Positions 10,406-20,653 are shown, numbered from the stretch's first letter. The stretch is DNA of 64,000 nucleotides from Ahrensia sp. (GCA_002698425.1 NZXU01000031.1:1-64000), one strand, 5' to 3'. The notes: a model not told the origin generated them from the sequence alone. Translations and numbers: made by a program.

Positions 10406-12136
10406 TTGGAGTCCCGCTTGAATCGGTTCGAGAAACGTAAACGCAGCAAGCTTACGAAAGTCGCAGCCAAAAAGCCCGGACTTCGAGCAGATCGCCACGT
10501 CGAGGAGTTGCGCAAGGCAATCGGTTTCATGCAGTCCCGGCGGTTTTTCGAAGCCGAGGCGTCCTGCGACGCGATCCTCGCCAAAGAGCCGGGTCACTCC
10601 GAAGCCAATCACATCAAGGGCGTACTGCATCTTCAGCGCAATGAAGCCCGAAAGGCGGTAACCGTCCTGGAAAAAGCCGTGCACGGCAATCCGGACAACG
10701 CCGCTGCGCAGATCAATTACGGCAACGCGCTTTCCGAAGTCGGAAAGCAAAACGAGGCGGCTGACGCCTTTCGGGCCGCCATCCGGCTCAATCCGCGAGC
10801 GGTCGAGGCCTACAACAATCTCGGGCTGTACGAAGCGCGACGCCAAAATTTCGATGAAGCATTCACCCTTTATCGTGCGGCGCTCAAAATCGAGCCCCGA
10901 AACGGGCATTCGCATCTGAACCTGGCGAATGCGCTTCTGGCGAACAACGATGTCGAGTCGGCGATCCAGCATTACAAGCTCGCGCTGGGTTCGCTGCCGA
11001 ATGTCGCCGACATTCATTACGGTCTCGCGCAGGGACTGCGCATTGCCGGCGACATCGAAAAGGCGCTGGCGCATTACGAGCGGGCGATGGCTCTCAATCC
11101 GAACCATGCCGACGCGATGCTGTCTTTCTCGATGATCGCCGATACGGCGACGGCAAAGCAGCAGACGCGCATTCGCGCCGCCTACGAGAAGTCGGCGCCG
11201 GACAGCGAACAGCGCATGCTGCTGAGTTTCGCGCGCGGAAAGATCGAGGACCTGAACCATGACTACGGGTCCGCGTTCGGGTTCTACGAGGAAGGCAACG
11301 GCATCCGCGAGCGCCAGCTGAATTACTCGATCGAGCGGACGCGGGCCGAATTCCAGCAGACGATTTCGGTCTTCAACAAGCGGTTCTTCGCCGAACGCGA
11401 GGATTTCGGCGTCGCCGACAGCCGGCCGATATTCATCCTCGGAATGCCGCGCTCGGGCACAACGCTTGTCGAGCAGATTCTTGCCAGCCATTCCCGGGTC
11501 ACGGGAACGGGCGAACTTGTGTTTTTCCCCAAATCGGTCTTCGCCGAGATGAAGAAGGTCGATCCGATCGGCTATCCCGGCGCCGCGCCCGAGTTGAGCA
11601 AGGCGGATGTCGAGCAGATCGCCAGGGACTATCTGGACAGTGCGCGCCGCGGGATCGGCCCCGATCTCCTGCATACGGACAAGCTGCCCGGCAACTTCAT
11701 CTCCATCGGCATGATCAGGCTTGTTTTCCCGAATGCTCGGATCATCCATTGCACGCGCGATCCGCGGGACACCTGCATCTCCATGTTCAGGACATTCTTT
11801 CCGTCGGGCGGACACCATTTCAGCTACAATCTGGATGTCCTGCGCGAATATCACAGCCTCTATGAGAAGCTGATGGACCACTGGTACAGCCTCTTCAGCG
11901 ACAGCATCATCGAGACGAATTACGAAACGCTGGTGCGCAATCCGGAGCACGAAATCCGCCAGCTCCTGCGTCGGGTCGGCCTCGAGTTCGAGCCCGAATG
12001 CCTCGATTTCCACAAGACGGCGCGCATGGTGCGCACGGCGAGCGCCGGCCAGGTGCGCAAGCCGATCTTCACCTCTTCCATTGGAACCTGGGAGCGATAC
12101 AAGCCTTATCTCCCATGCCAGCGCGAGTGCGCCTGA
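10406..12136 (+). CDS. Tetratricopeptide-repeat sulfotransferase
   Basis: 576 residues. Roughly residues 35-270 are TPR repeats (for example VEAYNNLGLYEARRQNFDEA). The C-terminal half is a sulfotransferase domain with the PAPS 5'-phosphosulfate loop GMPRSGTTLVEQ near residue 347 and the 3'-phosphate site CTRDPRDTCISMF near 447. Such fusions may sulfate proteins or glycans; the acceptor is unknown. The start is inferred: the TTG at 10406 follows a strong AGGAGGGGG by nine bases. It stands between an SDR and a lipid gene with its own leader. Confidence 0.85.
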   Translation: MESRLNRFEKRKRSKLTKVAAKKPGLRADRHVEELRKAIGFMQSRRFFEAEASCDAILAKEPGHSEANHIKGVLHLQRNEARKAVTVLEKAVHGNPDNAAAQINYGNALSEVGKQNEAADAFRAAIRLNPRAVEAYNNLGLYEARRQNFDEAFTLYRAALKIEPRNGHSHLNLANALLANNDVESAIQHYKLALGSLPNVADIHYGLAQGLRIAGDIEKALAHYERAMALNPNHADAMLSFSMIADTATAKQQTRIRAAYEKSAPDSEQRMLLSFARGKIEDLNHDYGSAFGFYEEGNGIRERQLNYSIERTRAEFQQTISVFNKRFFAEREDFGVADSRPIFILGMPRSGTTLVEQILASHSRVTGTGELVFFPKSVFAEMKKVDPIGYPGAAPELSKADVEQIARDYLDSARRGIGPDLLHTDKLPGNFISIGMIRLVFPNARIIHCTRDPRDTCISMFRTFFPSGGHHFSYNLDVLREYHSLYEKLMDHWYSLFSDSIIETNYETLVRNPEHEIRQLLRRVGLEFEPECLDFHKTARMVRTASAGQVRKPIFTSSIGTWERYKPYLPCQRECA

Positions 12137-12239
12137 GGCCTGCCCCCCATTGTTTTGCGATTGACCTTGGGTCGGCAGAAGCTATCGTCTCAGTCAAAGC
12201 GGGCTTGAAGATCCGCAGGTATGGCTCCGGGAGGAGTAT

Positions 12240-14477
12240 ATGGGATTGATCATCGTCGCATCGATCGTCGCGGTGCTGGCAGCAGCGCTGATCGGGGCTG
12301 CCTTGCTCGAGATGAACCGTTTGAAGATCCGTTTCCGGCAGGCGCTCTACTTCGCGCCGCTGAAGCTGATCTATCGGATCGACACACGCGGCGCGCGGCA
12401 CATGAACGATGCCGCCGGCCCGGTCATCTATGTGATCAGCGAACAATCGAAGCTCGATCCGGTGATCTGCCAGGCGCTGCTGCCCGAGGCGACGCTTCAT
12501 GTGCTCGATCCGGCCTCAGCGGACAACTGGCTTGTCCAGACCTTCCGGACGCTGGCCAAATCCGTGGTCTTCGACAAGGAGCACATGGTGGCGAACCGCC
12601 GCCTGCTGCGTCATCTCAAGGGCAAGGGCCGGCTGGCGGTCTATCTTCCGGCAGCGGTCGAGCCCGACGCGGCCGGCATGCGCCTGTACAGGGCGATCAC
12701 GCTGCTCGCGCGCAAATCGAACGCCAAGGTCGTGCCCGTCTTCATCGGCAACAGCCGCTTCCTGCCGTCCTCCTTCACCCCACCCAGCAAGGCGCCTCGC
12801 AAACGGTTCGCGCCGCTTTCCGTCCACGCCCTCCCCGCCGAACGGATCGATACGCTTGTCGAGAGGACAGGCAAGGGTTTCATCACGCCATCCAACGCAC
12901 TGTTCGACCGCATGGCGCTGGCGCGCTATAGCGCCGCCGACCTGACGCTCGGGCTTTTCAGAGCCTTCGTCGAAGCGGCGAAGACCTACGGGCCGTCTCG
13001 CGTTGTCATCGAGGATACGGTCACCGGTTCGCTGACCTACAAGCGCATGCTGATCGGCGCGCGCGTGCTCGCGAAACGCTTTGCCGCGATGTCGAAACCC
13101 GGCGAAGCGATGGGCGTGCTTTTGCCGAACGCGAACGGCGTGGTCGTCACCTTCCTCGCGCTGCAATCTGCCGGGCGCGTCGCGGCCATGCTGAACTACT
13201 CCTCCGGTTCGGCGAACATCGTTTCAGCGATCAAGACAGCCCGGATCAACACCGTGCTGTCGTCGAGAACCTTCATCGAAAAGGCCGAGCTGCAATCGCT
13301 GGCCGAGGCCATCGAAGCCAACGGCACGACGATCGTCTGGCTGGAGGATCTGCGCGAGACCGTGACCACCGCCGAAAAGCTGAGCGCCGCGCTGCTATGG
13401 AAACGCCCGGTCTTGCCGGTCAAAGCCGAGGATCCGGCGCTGATCCTGTTCACGTCGGGGTCGGAGGGCACGCCCAAGGGCGTTGTCCTGTCGCATCGCA
13501 ATGTCCACGCCAACGCCGCCCAGGCGGAAGCGCGCTTCTCCATCTCGGTGGAAGACACGCTGTTCAACGTGCTGCCGGTGTTCCACTCCTTCGGTATGAC
13601 CGGCGGCACAGTGCTGCCGCTGCTCTATGGCGTACACCTGTTCCTCTACCCCTCGCCGCTCCATTACAAGCTGATCCCGGCGGCGGCCTCGAAGGTCCGC
13701 CCGACGATCATGTTCGGCACCGACACGTTCCTGATGGGCTATGCGCGCACCGCCAAGGATACCGATTTCGAAAGCCTGCGCTTCGTCGTCGCGGGCGCAG
13801 AAGCGGTCAAGCCGCACACGCGCGAGCTCTATGCCGAACGTTTCCAGTGCAAGGTACTGGAGGGCTACGGCATGACGGAGGCCGCGCCGGTGGTTGCGGC
13901 CAACACCTGCAGCCAGGAACGGTTCGACACGGTCGGCCGGCTGTTCCCCGGCATCTCGGTGCGGCTCGAGCCCGTGGAAGGCATCGAGGACGGCGGCCGG
14001 CTCTGGGTCAAGGGACCGAATGTCATGCTCGGTTACCTGAAGGCCGAGCGGCCGGGCGAATTGCAGCCGCTTTCCGATGGCTGGCACGATTCCGGCGACA
14101 TCGTTGCGATCGACCGCGAGGGCTATGTCTCCGTATGCGGCCGCGCCAAGCGCTTCGCCAAGATCGCCGGCGAAATGGTGTCGCTCGGCGCCGTGGAGAT
14201 GCTGGTCCAAGCCCTGTGGCCGGAAAACCAGCACGCCGCCGTCTCCGTGCCGGACCGGCGCAAGGGCGAACGCATCGTGCTTGCGACGACGAAACCGGAT
14301 CCGGACAAGAAGGAAATCGTCGACTACGGCAAGCGCGCCGGCGTCACCGAACTGATGGTGCCCTCGGAGATATTGCCCTTCCGCGACATCCCGGTGCTCG
14401 GCTCCGGCAAGATCGACTATGCCGCAACTCTGGAACGGGTCCGCAAACGTCTGGGCAAATCCAACAAGGCCGCCTGA
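12240..14477 (+). CDS. Acyltransferase-like / acyl-[ACP or CoA] synthetase fusion (Aas-like)
   Basis: 745 residues: an N-terminal membrane segment, a PlsC-like acyltransferase region (about 30-230) and an AMP-forming acyl-activating domain (about 240-740) with the P-loop LFTSGSEGTPKG near 404 and the later GYGMTEAAPV motif. The layout is that of Aas, which re-acylates lysophospholipids. In the acyltransferase part the catalytic NHxSxxD motif reads SEQSKLD (near 64-70), so the catalytic His is missing. GGAGG stands just before the ATG. The convergent pssA gene lies 12 bases downstream. Confidence 0.82.
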   Translation: MGLIIVASIVAVLAAALIGAALLEMNRLKIRFRQALYFAPLKLIYRIDTRGARHMNDAAGPVIYVISEQSKLDPVICQALLPEATLHVLDPASADNWLVQTFRTLAKSVVFDKEHMVANRRLLRHLKGKGRLAVYLPAAVEPDAAGMRLYRAITLLARKSNAKVVPVFIGNSRFLPSSFTPPSKAPRKRFAPLSVHALPAERIDTLVERTGKGFITPSNALFDRMALARYSAADLTLGLFRAFVEAAKTYGPSRVVIEDTVTGSLTYKRMLIGARVLAKRFAAMSKPGEAMGVLLPNANGVVVTFLALQSAGRVAAMLNYSSGSANIVSAIKTARINTVLSSRTFIEKAELQSLAEAIEANGTTIVWLEDLRETVTTAEKLSAALLWKRPVLPVKAEDPALILFTSGSEGTPKGVVLSHRNVHANAAQAEARFSISVEDTLFNVLPVFHSFGMTGGTVLPLLYGVHLFLYPSPLHYKLIPAAASKVRPTIMFGTDTFLMGYARTAKDTDFESLRFVVAGAEAVKPHTRELYAERFQCKVLEGYGMTEAAPVVAANTCSQERFDTVGRLFPGISVRLEPVEGIEDGGRLWVKGPNVMLGYLKAERPGELQPLSDGWHDSGDIVAIDREGYVSVCGRAKRFAKIAGEMVSLGAVEMLVQALWPENQHAAVSVPDRRKGERIVLATTKPDPDKKEIVDYGKRAGVTELMVPSEILPFRDIPVLGSGKIDYAATLERVRKRLGKSNKAA

Positions 14478-14489
14478 CCAGTCGACAGT

Positions 14490-15323
14490 CTATTGCGACT
14501 GGGCTTCCTGCGCGTGCTTCGCCGCCTGCTTGCGCCACATGCGCAGGCTGTAGGGCAGGAACGCCAGATAGGCGAGCACGGAGACCGTCAGTGTCTGCCA
14601 GGTATAGGTCGCCAGCATGGCGACATAGAACACCACGCCGAGGATCAGCGGGATGACCTGCGCCCGCGGGATGCGGGCTCCAAGCGTCTTGCCCGACCAG
14701 ACCGGCAGGTTGGAGACCAGCAGGAAGCCAACCAGCAGCGTGTAGCAGGATACCGCCGACGCGTAATAGGTCTCGGGCTCGATACCGAGAATGCCGAGAT
14801 AGACCGGCATCAGCACCAGGAAGGCGCCGGCGGGCGCCGGAACGCCGGTGAAATAGGCGCCCTGCCACTGCGGCCGGTCGCGGTTCTCCATCATGACGTT
14901 GAAGCGGGCAAGGCGCAGGCCGCAGGCAATGGCGTAGAGAAGTGCGGCGATCCAGCCGAGCGAGCCCGCCTGATCGAGCACGAAAACATAGAGCACCAGC
15001 GCCGGCGCGACGCCGAAATTGACGATGTCGGCGAGCGAGTCCATCTCAGCGCCGAACTTCGAACTGCCCTTGACCAGCCGGGCCACGCGCCCGTCGACGC
15101 CGTCGAGCAGCGCGGCCAGGAGCACCATGAGAACCGCGTCGTCGAAGCGGTTTTCGAAGGCGAGCCGGACACCCGTCATGCCGGCGCAAATCGCCAGAAC
15201 CGTGATGATGTTGGGCAAGACGAAGCGCAGAGGGATGTCCCGCAGGCGACCATTGCCGCCCGACCGGCCGTTATCGTCAGGGCCGTCCGGTTCGAATGGC
15301 GGGAATGGGCCTTCGATCTCCAT
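14490..15323 (-). CDS. pssA: CDP-diacylglycerol--serine O-phosphatidyltransferase
   Basis: 277 residues, polytopic membrane enzyme making phosphatidylserine from CDP-diacylglycerol and serine. The CDP-alcohol phosphotransferase motif DG(x2)AR(x8)G(x3)D(x3)D is complete (DGVDGRVARLVKGSSKFGAE followed by MDSLAD, near residues 73-98). It follows psd after eight bases, so one operon carries both steps to phosphatidylethanolamine. The N-terminus (first 25 residues) is Pro/Gly-rich and hydrophilic. Confidence 0.95.
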   Translation of the reverse strand: MEIEGPFPPFEPDGPDDNGRSGGNGRLRDIPLRFVLPNIITVLAICAGMTGVRLAFENRFDDAVLMVLLAALLDGVDGRVARLVKGSSKFGAEMDSLADIVNFGVAPALVLYVFVLDQAGSLGWIAALLYAIACGLRLARFNVMMENRDRPQWQGAYFTGVPAPAGAFLVLMPVYLGILGIEPETYYASAVSCYTLLVGFLLVSNLPVWSGKTLGARIPRAQVIPLILGVVFYVAMLATYTWQTLTVSVLAYLAFLPYSLRMWRKQAAKHAQEAQSQ

Positions 15324-15331
15324 GTCCGTCC

Positions 15332-16030
15332 TCAGCTCGTCCGGCTCAGCGGGATGGCCGCGTCACTGCGATAATCAGCGATCAGGGTTTCGCCGGCAAT
15401 CGCTATCTGGCCGAGATAGACGCGCGGGACCGCGCCGTCGGGCAGATAGACATCGAGACGCGAGCCGAAGCGGATCATGCCGAAACGCTCGCCGGCGGAG
15501 ACGTCCTCGTCTTCCTTGACCCAGCACAGGATGCGCCGCGCGACCAGCCCGGCCACCTGCACGACGCCGAGCGTTCCGTGCGATGTTTCGATCAGCAAGC
15601 CATTGCGCTCGTTCTCGACGCTCGCCTTGTCGAGATCGGCGTTGAGAAACTTTCCGGGACGATAAGCGATATTCGTCACCTTGCCGCTCGCCGGGGCGCG
15701 GTTGATGTGAACCGAGAAGACATCCATGAAGATCGAGATGCGTGTCACCGGCGCGTCGCCCAGGCCGAGTTCGGCGGGCGGTACGGCGGGACCGATTGCC
15801 GACACCTTTCCGTCGGCCGGACTGATGACGAGATCGTCGTCGACCGGCGTCACACGCTGCGGATCGCGAAAGAAATAGGCGCACCAGGCCGTCAGGGCGA
15901 GGCCGATCCAGAACAGCGGATCCCAGAACCAGCCAAGCACGATCGCCGCCGCGGCGAAGGCCGCGACGAAGGGCCATCCCTCGCGGTGGACGGGCACCAT
16001 GGTCTTTCTGATTGTGTCGGCGAGGCTCAA
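15332..16030 (-). CDS. psd: Phosphatidylserine decarboxylase proenzyme
   Basis: 232 residues, the short Psd type of rhizobia. Self-cleavage before the Ser of [11 protein letters not shown] (about residue 190) gives the pyruvoyl-containing alpha chain. It has two hydrophobic segments near residues 20-55 and the conserved [13 protein letters not shown] stretch. An ATG at 16063 gives a longer frame, but the TTG at 16030 has GGAGGAA about five bases upstream and gives the family length and start ([17 protein letters not shown]). Product: phosphatidylethanolamine. Confidence 0.93.
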   Translation of the reverse strand: MSLADTIRKTMVPVHREGWPFVAAFAAAAIVLGWFWDPLFWIGLALTAWCAYFFRDPQRVTPVDDDLVISPADGKVSAIGPAVPPAELGLGDAPVTRISIFMDVFSVHINRAPASGKVTNIAYRPGKFLNADLDKASVENERNGLLIETSHGTLGVVQVAGLVARRILCWVKEDEDVSAGERFGMIRFGSRLDVYLPDGAVPRVYLGQIAIAGETLIADYRSDAAIPLSRTS

Positions 16031-16159
16031 ACCGGTTCCTCCATCAAGCTCAAGGTGCACCATCTAGGCGCTTGCTCGCCGCGTGGCAATGCACCCGGCC
16101 CGCAACCAATAGGCCCGAGCCGCGTTGTCAGGACGATATCAACAATGGAGGCTCCGGCA

Positions 16160-16636
16160 ATGGCCACGATTTATCAGGAAATCCGCGAAGACCACGCAAA
16201 ACACCGCGAACTGCTGAACCGCATCGCCGAAACCCAAGGCGACAGCGAGGAGCGCCGCAGCGCTTGGGACGCATTCTACTACGATGTGAAGGCGCATGCC
16301 GCCGCGGAGGAAGAGACCTTCTACTCGAAGATCATGTCAAAACCGGACGGCCAGGACGACGCGCGCCATTCCGTCGCCGAACACAAGGAGATGGACGACA
16401 TCATGGAGGAACTGAACTCCATGGAGATGGACAGCCCCGGCTGGCTGACGCGGTTCAAGACGCTGAAACACGATTACGAGCACCATATGGAAGAAGAGGA
16501 GGAAGACATCTTCGCCACGGCGCGCGAGGTCTTGAACGACGATGCCGACGGCAGCATCGGCGAGCGCTTTCTCGACCGCAAGGCCAAGGAGCGCGAGCTT
16601 GTCGATGAGAAGGCCGAGGAAGCGCTGGAAGAATAA
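16160..16636 (+). CDS. Hemerythrin HHE cation-binding domain protein
   Basis: 158 residues, all-alpha and strongly charged, with the iron-ligand pattern of hemerythrin: H in EDHAKHREL (about 10-14), the HAAAEEETFY helix near 46, a later HKEMDD and the HDYEHHMEEEE helix near 105. Such proteins bind a di-iron centre and have been tied to oxygen, NO or metal handling. The chosen ATG has GGAG nine bases upstream; another in-frame ATG at 16145 contains that site. A clear terminator follows. Confidence 0.88.
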   Translation: MATIYQEIREDHAKHRELLNRIAETQGDSEERRSAWDAFYYDVKAHAAAEEETFYSKIMSKPDGQDDARHSVAEHKEMDDIMEELNSMEMDSPGWLTRFKTLKHDYEHHMEEEEEDIFATAREVLNDDADGSIGERFLDRKAKERELVDEKAEEALEE

Positions 16637-16657
16637 TCCAACCTCATCCATATTAAT

Positions 16658-16686
16658 GCCGCCGGGCCTCCGGCGGCTTTTCTTTT
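16658..16686 (+). terminator. Rho-independent terminator after the hemerythrin gene
   Basis: Stem GCCGCCGG / CCGGCGGC with a four-base loop, followed by TTTTCTTTT, 22 bases after the stop codon. Confidence 0.92.
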
Positions 16687-16712
16687 GGGCCGGGTCACCC
16701 CATTTTCAGCGC

Positions 16713-18653
16713 ATGAGAACAGCCCCCGACCCAGCCGACGCTTTTCGCGAAGTCCCCAAACCCGCCCCCCGAAGCCGCGCGGCGCAAGCTATCTCGGATT
16801 TCTTTTTTGGTCCGTTCGAACGGCTGATCCGGCCGCTCGAACTGCCGATCGACGTAATCCCCGACCGCGGCGCGGCGGCGCTGGTGGCGCATTTCGCCTG
16901 GAAGGTGAAGGGCGTTCTGGCGGCCGTCGCGCTGTTCTCCATCGTCGGCGCGCTGATCAACCTCGCCATCGTCTGGGGCCTCGCCTTCGTGGTCGACGGG
17001 CTGACGCAGCAGGGGCCCGCCGCCTTTGTGGAAGCCTATGGGCGCGAGCTGATCCTCGTCGCGGTCCTGTTCGTGATCATCGAGCCGGCGATCTATTTCG
17101 GGTCGCGCGCGCTCAATCAGCAAGCTTTCTCGGTCGCCCTGCCCGCGGCGATCCGCTGGCAGGGCCACAAGGCCGTAGAGCGGATGGACTACGCCTTCTT
17201 CCACGACACGTTCTCGGGCCAGGTGGCCTCGCGGATCAACCAGCTCGTCGGCGCGGTGCAGCGCGAACTCGGCATTCTGATCGACCGGATCCCGAGCTTC
17301 GTCTTCCAGTTCGCCGGCTCGGCCGGCCTGCTCGCGGTCCTGTCCTGGCCACTCGCCATTCCGGTGGTGTTCTGGATCGCGGCCAATATCGCGCTGGCGT
17401 GGCTCGCCCTGCCCGTCTTCCTCGAACGATCCAAGTTCGCCGCGCGGGCGTCGAGCCGCGCCGTGGGCGTGATGGCCGATGTCTATTCGAACATCCAGAC
17501 CGTCAAGCTCTACGCCGCGGAAGACAGCGAGGCGGGCACGATCCGCGATACGATCAACGAGAATGTCGAGACGCAGCACGCGCTCAACCGCTCGTTCCTG
17601 TCGACGGAGTTCCTCGTCCACGCCTCCAACGTGGCTCTGTGGGTGGCGATCGGCGTGACCGGTTTCGTCGGTCTGTCACGCGGCTTCGTCTCCGTCGGCG
17701 ATTTCGTCGCGGCGGCGACCGTCGCGCGGATCCTCTCGTCCAACGCGATGGCCTTTCTCGGCATCGGACAGGGCGTGACGCGCGCGCTGGGGACCATCCG
17801 CGACGCGATGCCGGTGATGACGACGCCGCCCAAGGTCGTGGACATGCCGGATGCCCGCGACCTGAAGGTCCCGGAAGGCGCGATCGCGTTTCAGGATGTC
17901 GGCTTCTTCTATCACCGCGACCTGCCGGTAATCGACCACCTGACGCTGGACGTGAAGCCCGGCGAGAAGATTGGCCTCGTCGGCGTCTCCGGCGCCGGCA
18001 AGACGACGCTGGCGAGCCTCCTCCTGCGCCTCTACGACGTGACAGGCGGATCGATCCTGATCGACGGCCAGGACATCTCCAGGGTGACGCAGTCCAGCCT
18101 GCGCAGCCAGATCTCGGTGATCACGCAGGACACCGCCCTGCTCCACCGCTCCATCGGCGACAATATCCGTTACGGCCGGCCCGGCGCATCGGATGCGGAG
18201 ATCGAGGACGTCGCGAAGCTCGCGCTCGCCGACGGCTTCATCGCCGATTTGAAGGACGCCAATGGCCGGCGCGCCTATGACGCCTTCGTCGGCGACCGGG
18301 GCATCAAGCTGTCCGGCGGGCAGCGCCAGCGCATCGCCATCGCGCGGGCCTTGCTGAAGGACGCGCCGATCCTGCTGCTCGACGAGGCGACCTCGTCGCT
18401 CGACTCCGAGGCGGAAGCGGCAATCCAGCAGAACCTCGAAGCGCTGATGAAGGACAAGACCGTGCTGTGCATCGCCCACCGCCTCTCGACCATCGCCTCG
18501 ATGGACCGGATCGTCGTCCTCGACCGCGGCCGGATCGCCGAGGAAGGCACGGCGGAAGAGCTCAGACTGCGCGGCGGCCTTTTCGCACGGCTGTGGGCGC
18601 TGCAGCGCAACGGGCTGATCGGCGACGAACTGGCGGACACGCCGGCGGCCTAA
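16713..18653 (+). CDS. ABC exporter, fused permease and ATPase
   Basis: 646 residues: a six-helix type-I exporter membrane domain (about 70-370) and a nucleotide-binding domain with Walker A GVSGAGKTT near 424, signature LSGGQRQR near 533, and Walker B ILLLDEATSSLD near 553. It works as a homodimer or with a partner half. The substrate cannot be read from sequence. The frame is open back to 16542, but that part overlaps the hemerythrin gene and terminator; the ATG at 16713 starts the Pro-rich cytosolic leader. It is tail-to-tail with the next ABC exporter. Confidence 0.9.
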   Translation: MRTAPDPADAFREVPKPAPRSRAAQAISDFFFGPFERLIRPLELPIDVIPDRGAAALVAHFAWKVKGVLAAVALFSIVGALINLAIVWGLAFVVDGLTQQGPAAFVEAYGRELILVAVLFVIIEPAIYFGSRALNQQAFSVALPAAIRWQGHKAVERMDYAFFHDTFSGQVASRINQLVGAVQRELGILIDRIPSFVFQFAGSAGLLAVLSWPLAIPVVFWIAANIALAWLALPVFLERSKFAARASSRAVGVMADVYSNIQTVKLYAAEDSEAGTIRDTINENVETQHALNRSFLSTEFLVHASNVALWVAIGVTGFVGLSRGFVSVGDFVAAATVARILSSNAMAFLGIGQGVTRALGTIRDAMPVMTTPPKVVDMPDARDLKVPEGAIAFQDVGFFYHRDLPVIDHLTLDVKPGEKIGLVGVSGAGKTTLASLLLRLYDVTGGSILIDGQDISRVTQSSLRSQISVITQDTALLHRSIGDNIRYGRPGASDAEIEDVAKLALADGFIADLKDANGRRAYDAFVGDRGIKLSGGQRQRIAIARALLKDAPILLLDEATSSLDSEAEAAIQQNLEALMKDKTVLCIAHRLSTIASMDRIVVLDRGRIAEEGTAEELRLRGGLFARLWALQRNGLIGDELADTPAA

Positions 18654-18673
18654 GTACCGGTTCTTCGGCGCGG

Positions 18674-20653
18674 TCAGCTGACGTTCGAGAATCCGCGGGC
18701 ATTGGCCGGGCTGGTCGACGAGCTCACGCCGGACTCGGCGTCCGCATCGTCGGCCTCGCCGGGGCCTGCCGTTCGCTTGCGCACGATTACGCCCATCTCG
18801 TCTTCCTCGCGGGCCGCGCGCAGCTTGCGCTCGGCCTCGATCGCCTCGGACTGGCGGGACCACATCTGCTCGTAGAGGCCGCCCAGTTCCATCAGCTCGG
18901 CATGGGTGCCGCGTTCGGCGATCAGGCCGTCGCGCAGCACGATGATCTCGTCGCAGCCGATGACCGTGGAGAGCCTGTGCGCGATGACCAGCGTCGTGCG
19001 GCCTTGAGAGACATAGTCGAGCGCCTGCTGGATTTCCTGTTCCGTCGCGGTGTCGAGGGCCGAGGTCGCCTCGTCGAGCACCTGGATCGGCGGCGCCTTG
19101 AGGATGGTGCGGGCAATCGCGACGCGCTGCTTCTCGCCGCCCGACAGTTTCAGCCCGCGCTCGCCGACCATGGTCTCGAAGCCCTCCGGCAGCGAGCGGA
19201 TGAAATCGCCGATCTGGGCCATCTCGGCAGCCTGCTCGACCTCGGCGTCGGAGGCGTCGGGCCGGCCGTAGCGGATATTGTAGCGGATCGTATCGTTGAA
19301 CAGCACCGTGTCCTGCGGAACCATGCCGATCGCGGAGCGCAGCGACTTCTGCGTCACCTCGCGAACGTCCTGCCCGTCGACGGTGATCGAGCCGTCCTGC
19401 ACGTCGTAGAAACGGTAGAGCAGCCGCGAGATGGTCGACTTGCCGGCCCCCGAAGGCCCGACGATGGCGACCGACTTGCCGGCCGGCACCTTGAAGCTGA
19501 TGCCCTTCAGGATCGGCCGCTGCGGGTCGTAAGCGAATTTCACATCGTCGAAGATGATATGGCCGTCGCGCACGACCAGATCCCTCGCGCCCGGCTTGTC
19601 CTTCACCTCGGCCTTCACGTCGAGCAGATCGAACATCTGCTCGATATCGGTGAGGCCCTGTCGGACCTCGCGATAGATGAAGCCGATGAAGTTCAGCGGG
19701 ATGGACAGCTGGATCAGCATCGCATTGATGAAGACGAAGTCGCCGAGCGTCTGGGTGCCGGCCTGGACGGCGCTGGCCGACAGCCACATCATGATGAGCA
19801 TGCCCGCGCCGAAGATGACCGCCTGGCCGAAATTGAGCCAGCCGAGCGAGGTCCAGACCTTGGTCGCGGCGCGTTCGTAACCGGCCATGGCGCCATCGAA
19901 GCGGCGCGCCTCCATCTCTTCATTGCCGAAATATTTCACGGTCTCGAAGTTGAGCAGCGAGTCGACCGACTTGGTGTTGGCGTCCGTATCGGAATTGTTC
20001 ATGTCGCGGCGGATCTGGATGCGCCAGTCGCTCGCGCGGATGGTGAACCAGCCATAGAGCCAGATCGTTACGGCGGTGACGGCGACATATTGCCAGCCAT
20101 AGGCGAAGCCGAAAATGATCGCGACGAGGAGGAATTCCAGGATCGTCGGAGCGGTGTTGAGGATGGTGAAGCGGACGATCGCCTCGATGCCCTTGGTGCC
20201 GCGCTCGATGATGCGAGACAGGCCGCCGGTGCGCCGCTCCAGATGGAAGCGCAGCGACAGGGCGTGCATGTGCACGAAGGTCTTGTAGGCGAGCTGACGC
20301 ACCGCGTGCTGGCCGACGCTCGCGAAGAGCGCATCGCGCAGCTGGTTGAGGCCGGCCTGGGCGACGCGGAAGAGATTGTAGGCGACGACCAGCATGCCCG
20401 GGCCGAGGATGGCGGCGGCGATCCAGTCCGGGGCTTCCAACTGCCCGTCGAGCGCATCGGTCGCCCATTTGAAACCGTAGGGGACGAGCATCAGGACGAG
20501 CTTCGCCAGCACCAGATAGACGGTCGCGTAGATGACGCGCATCTTCAGGTCGGGGCGGTCCGCCGGCCACATATAGGGCCACAGGTTGCGGATGGTCTGG
20601 AGCGTGGAACCGCTCTCAGCGGAAACGGTCTTGTTGGCCAAGGGTTCGTCCAA
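18674..20653 (-). CDS. Atm1/HMT1-type ABC exporter
   Basis: 659 residues. The membrane domain (about 30-340) has hallmarks of the mitochondrial Atm1/bacterial Atm1 group (FVHMHALSLRFHLERRTGGL near 120; LLNFETVKYFGNE near 235). The ATPase has Walker A GPSGAGKST near 405, LSGGEKQR near 504, and Walker B IQVLDEATSALD near 524. Bacterial Atm1 proteins export glutathione conjugates and protect against heavy metals (family knowledge). It starts with TTG directly after the stop of the ArsR gene, so the pair looks translationally coupled and metal-induced (inference). Confidence 0.9.
   Translation of the reverse strand: MDEPLANKTVSAESGSTLQTIRNLWPYMWPADRPDLKMRVIYATVYLVLAKLVLMLVPYGFKWATDALDGQLEAPDWIAAAILGPGMLVVAYNLFRVAQAGLNQLRDALFASVGQHAVRQLAYKTFVHMHALSLRFHLERRTGGLSRIIERGTKGIEAIVRFTILNTAPTILEFLLVAIIFGFAYGWQYVAVTAVTIWLYGWFTIRASDWRIQIRRDMNNSDTDANTKSVDSLLNFETVKYFGNEEMEARRFDGAMAGYERAATKVWTSLGWLNFGQAVIFGAGMLIMMWLSASAVQAGTQTLGDFVFINAMLIQLSIPLNFIGFIYREVRQGLTDIEQMFDLLDVKAEVKDKPGARDLVVRDGHIIFDDVKFAYDPQRPILKGISFKVPAGKSVAIVGPSGAGKSTISRLLYRFYDVQDGSITVDGQDVREVTQKSLRSAIGMVPQDTVLFNDTIRYNIRYGRPDASDAEVEQAAEMAQIGDFIRSLPEGFETMVGERGLKLSGGEKQRVAIARTILKAPPIQVLDEATSALDTATEQEIQQALDYVSQGRTTLVIAHRLSTVIGCDEIIVLRDGLIAERGTHAELMELGGLYEQMWSRQSEAIEAERKLRAAREEDEMGVIVRKRTAGPGEADDADAESGVSSSTSPANARGFSNVS

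Noticed and set aside
16713..20653. The two neighbouring ABC exporters as subunits of one heterodimer
   Set aside because: They are on opposite strands, each has complete Walker A, signature and Walker B motifs, and the second is coupled to its own repressor.
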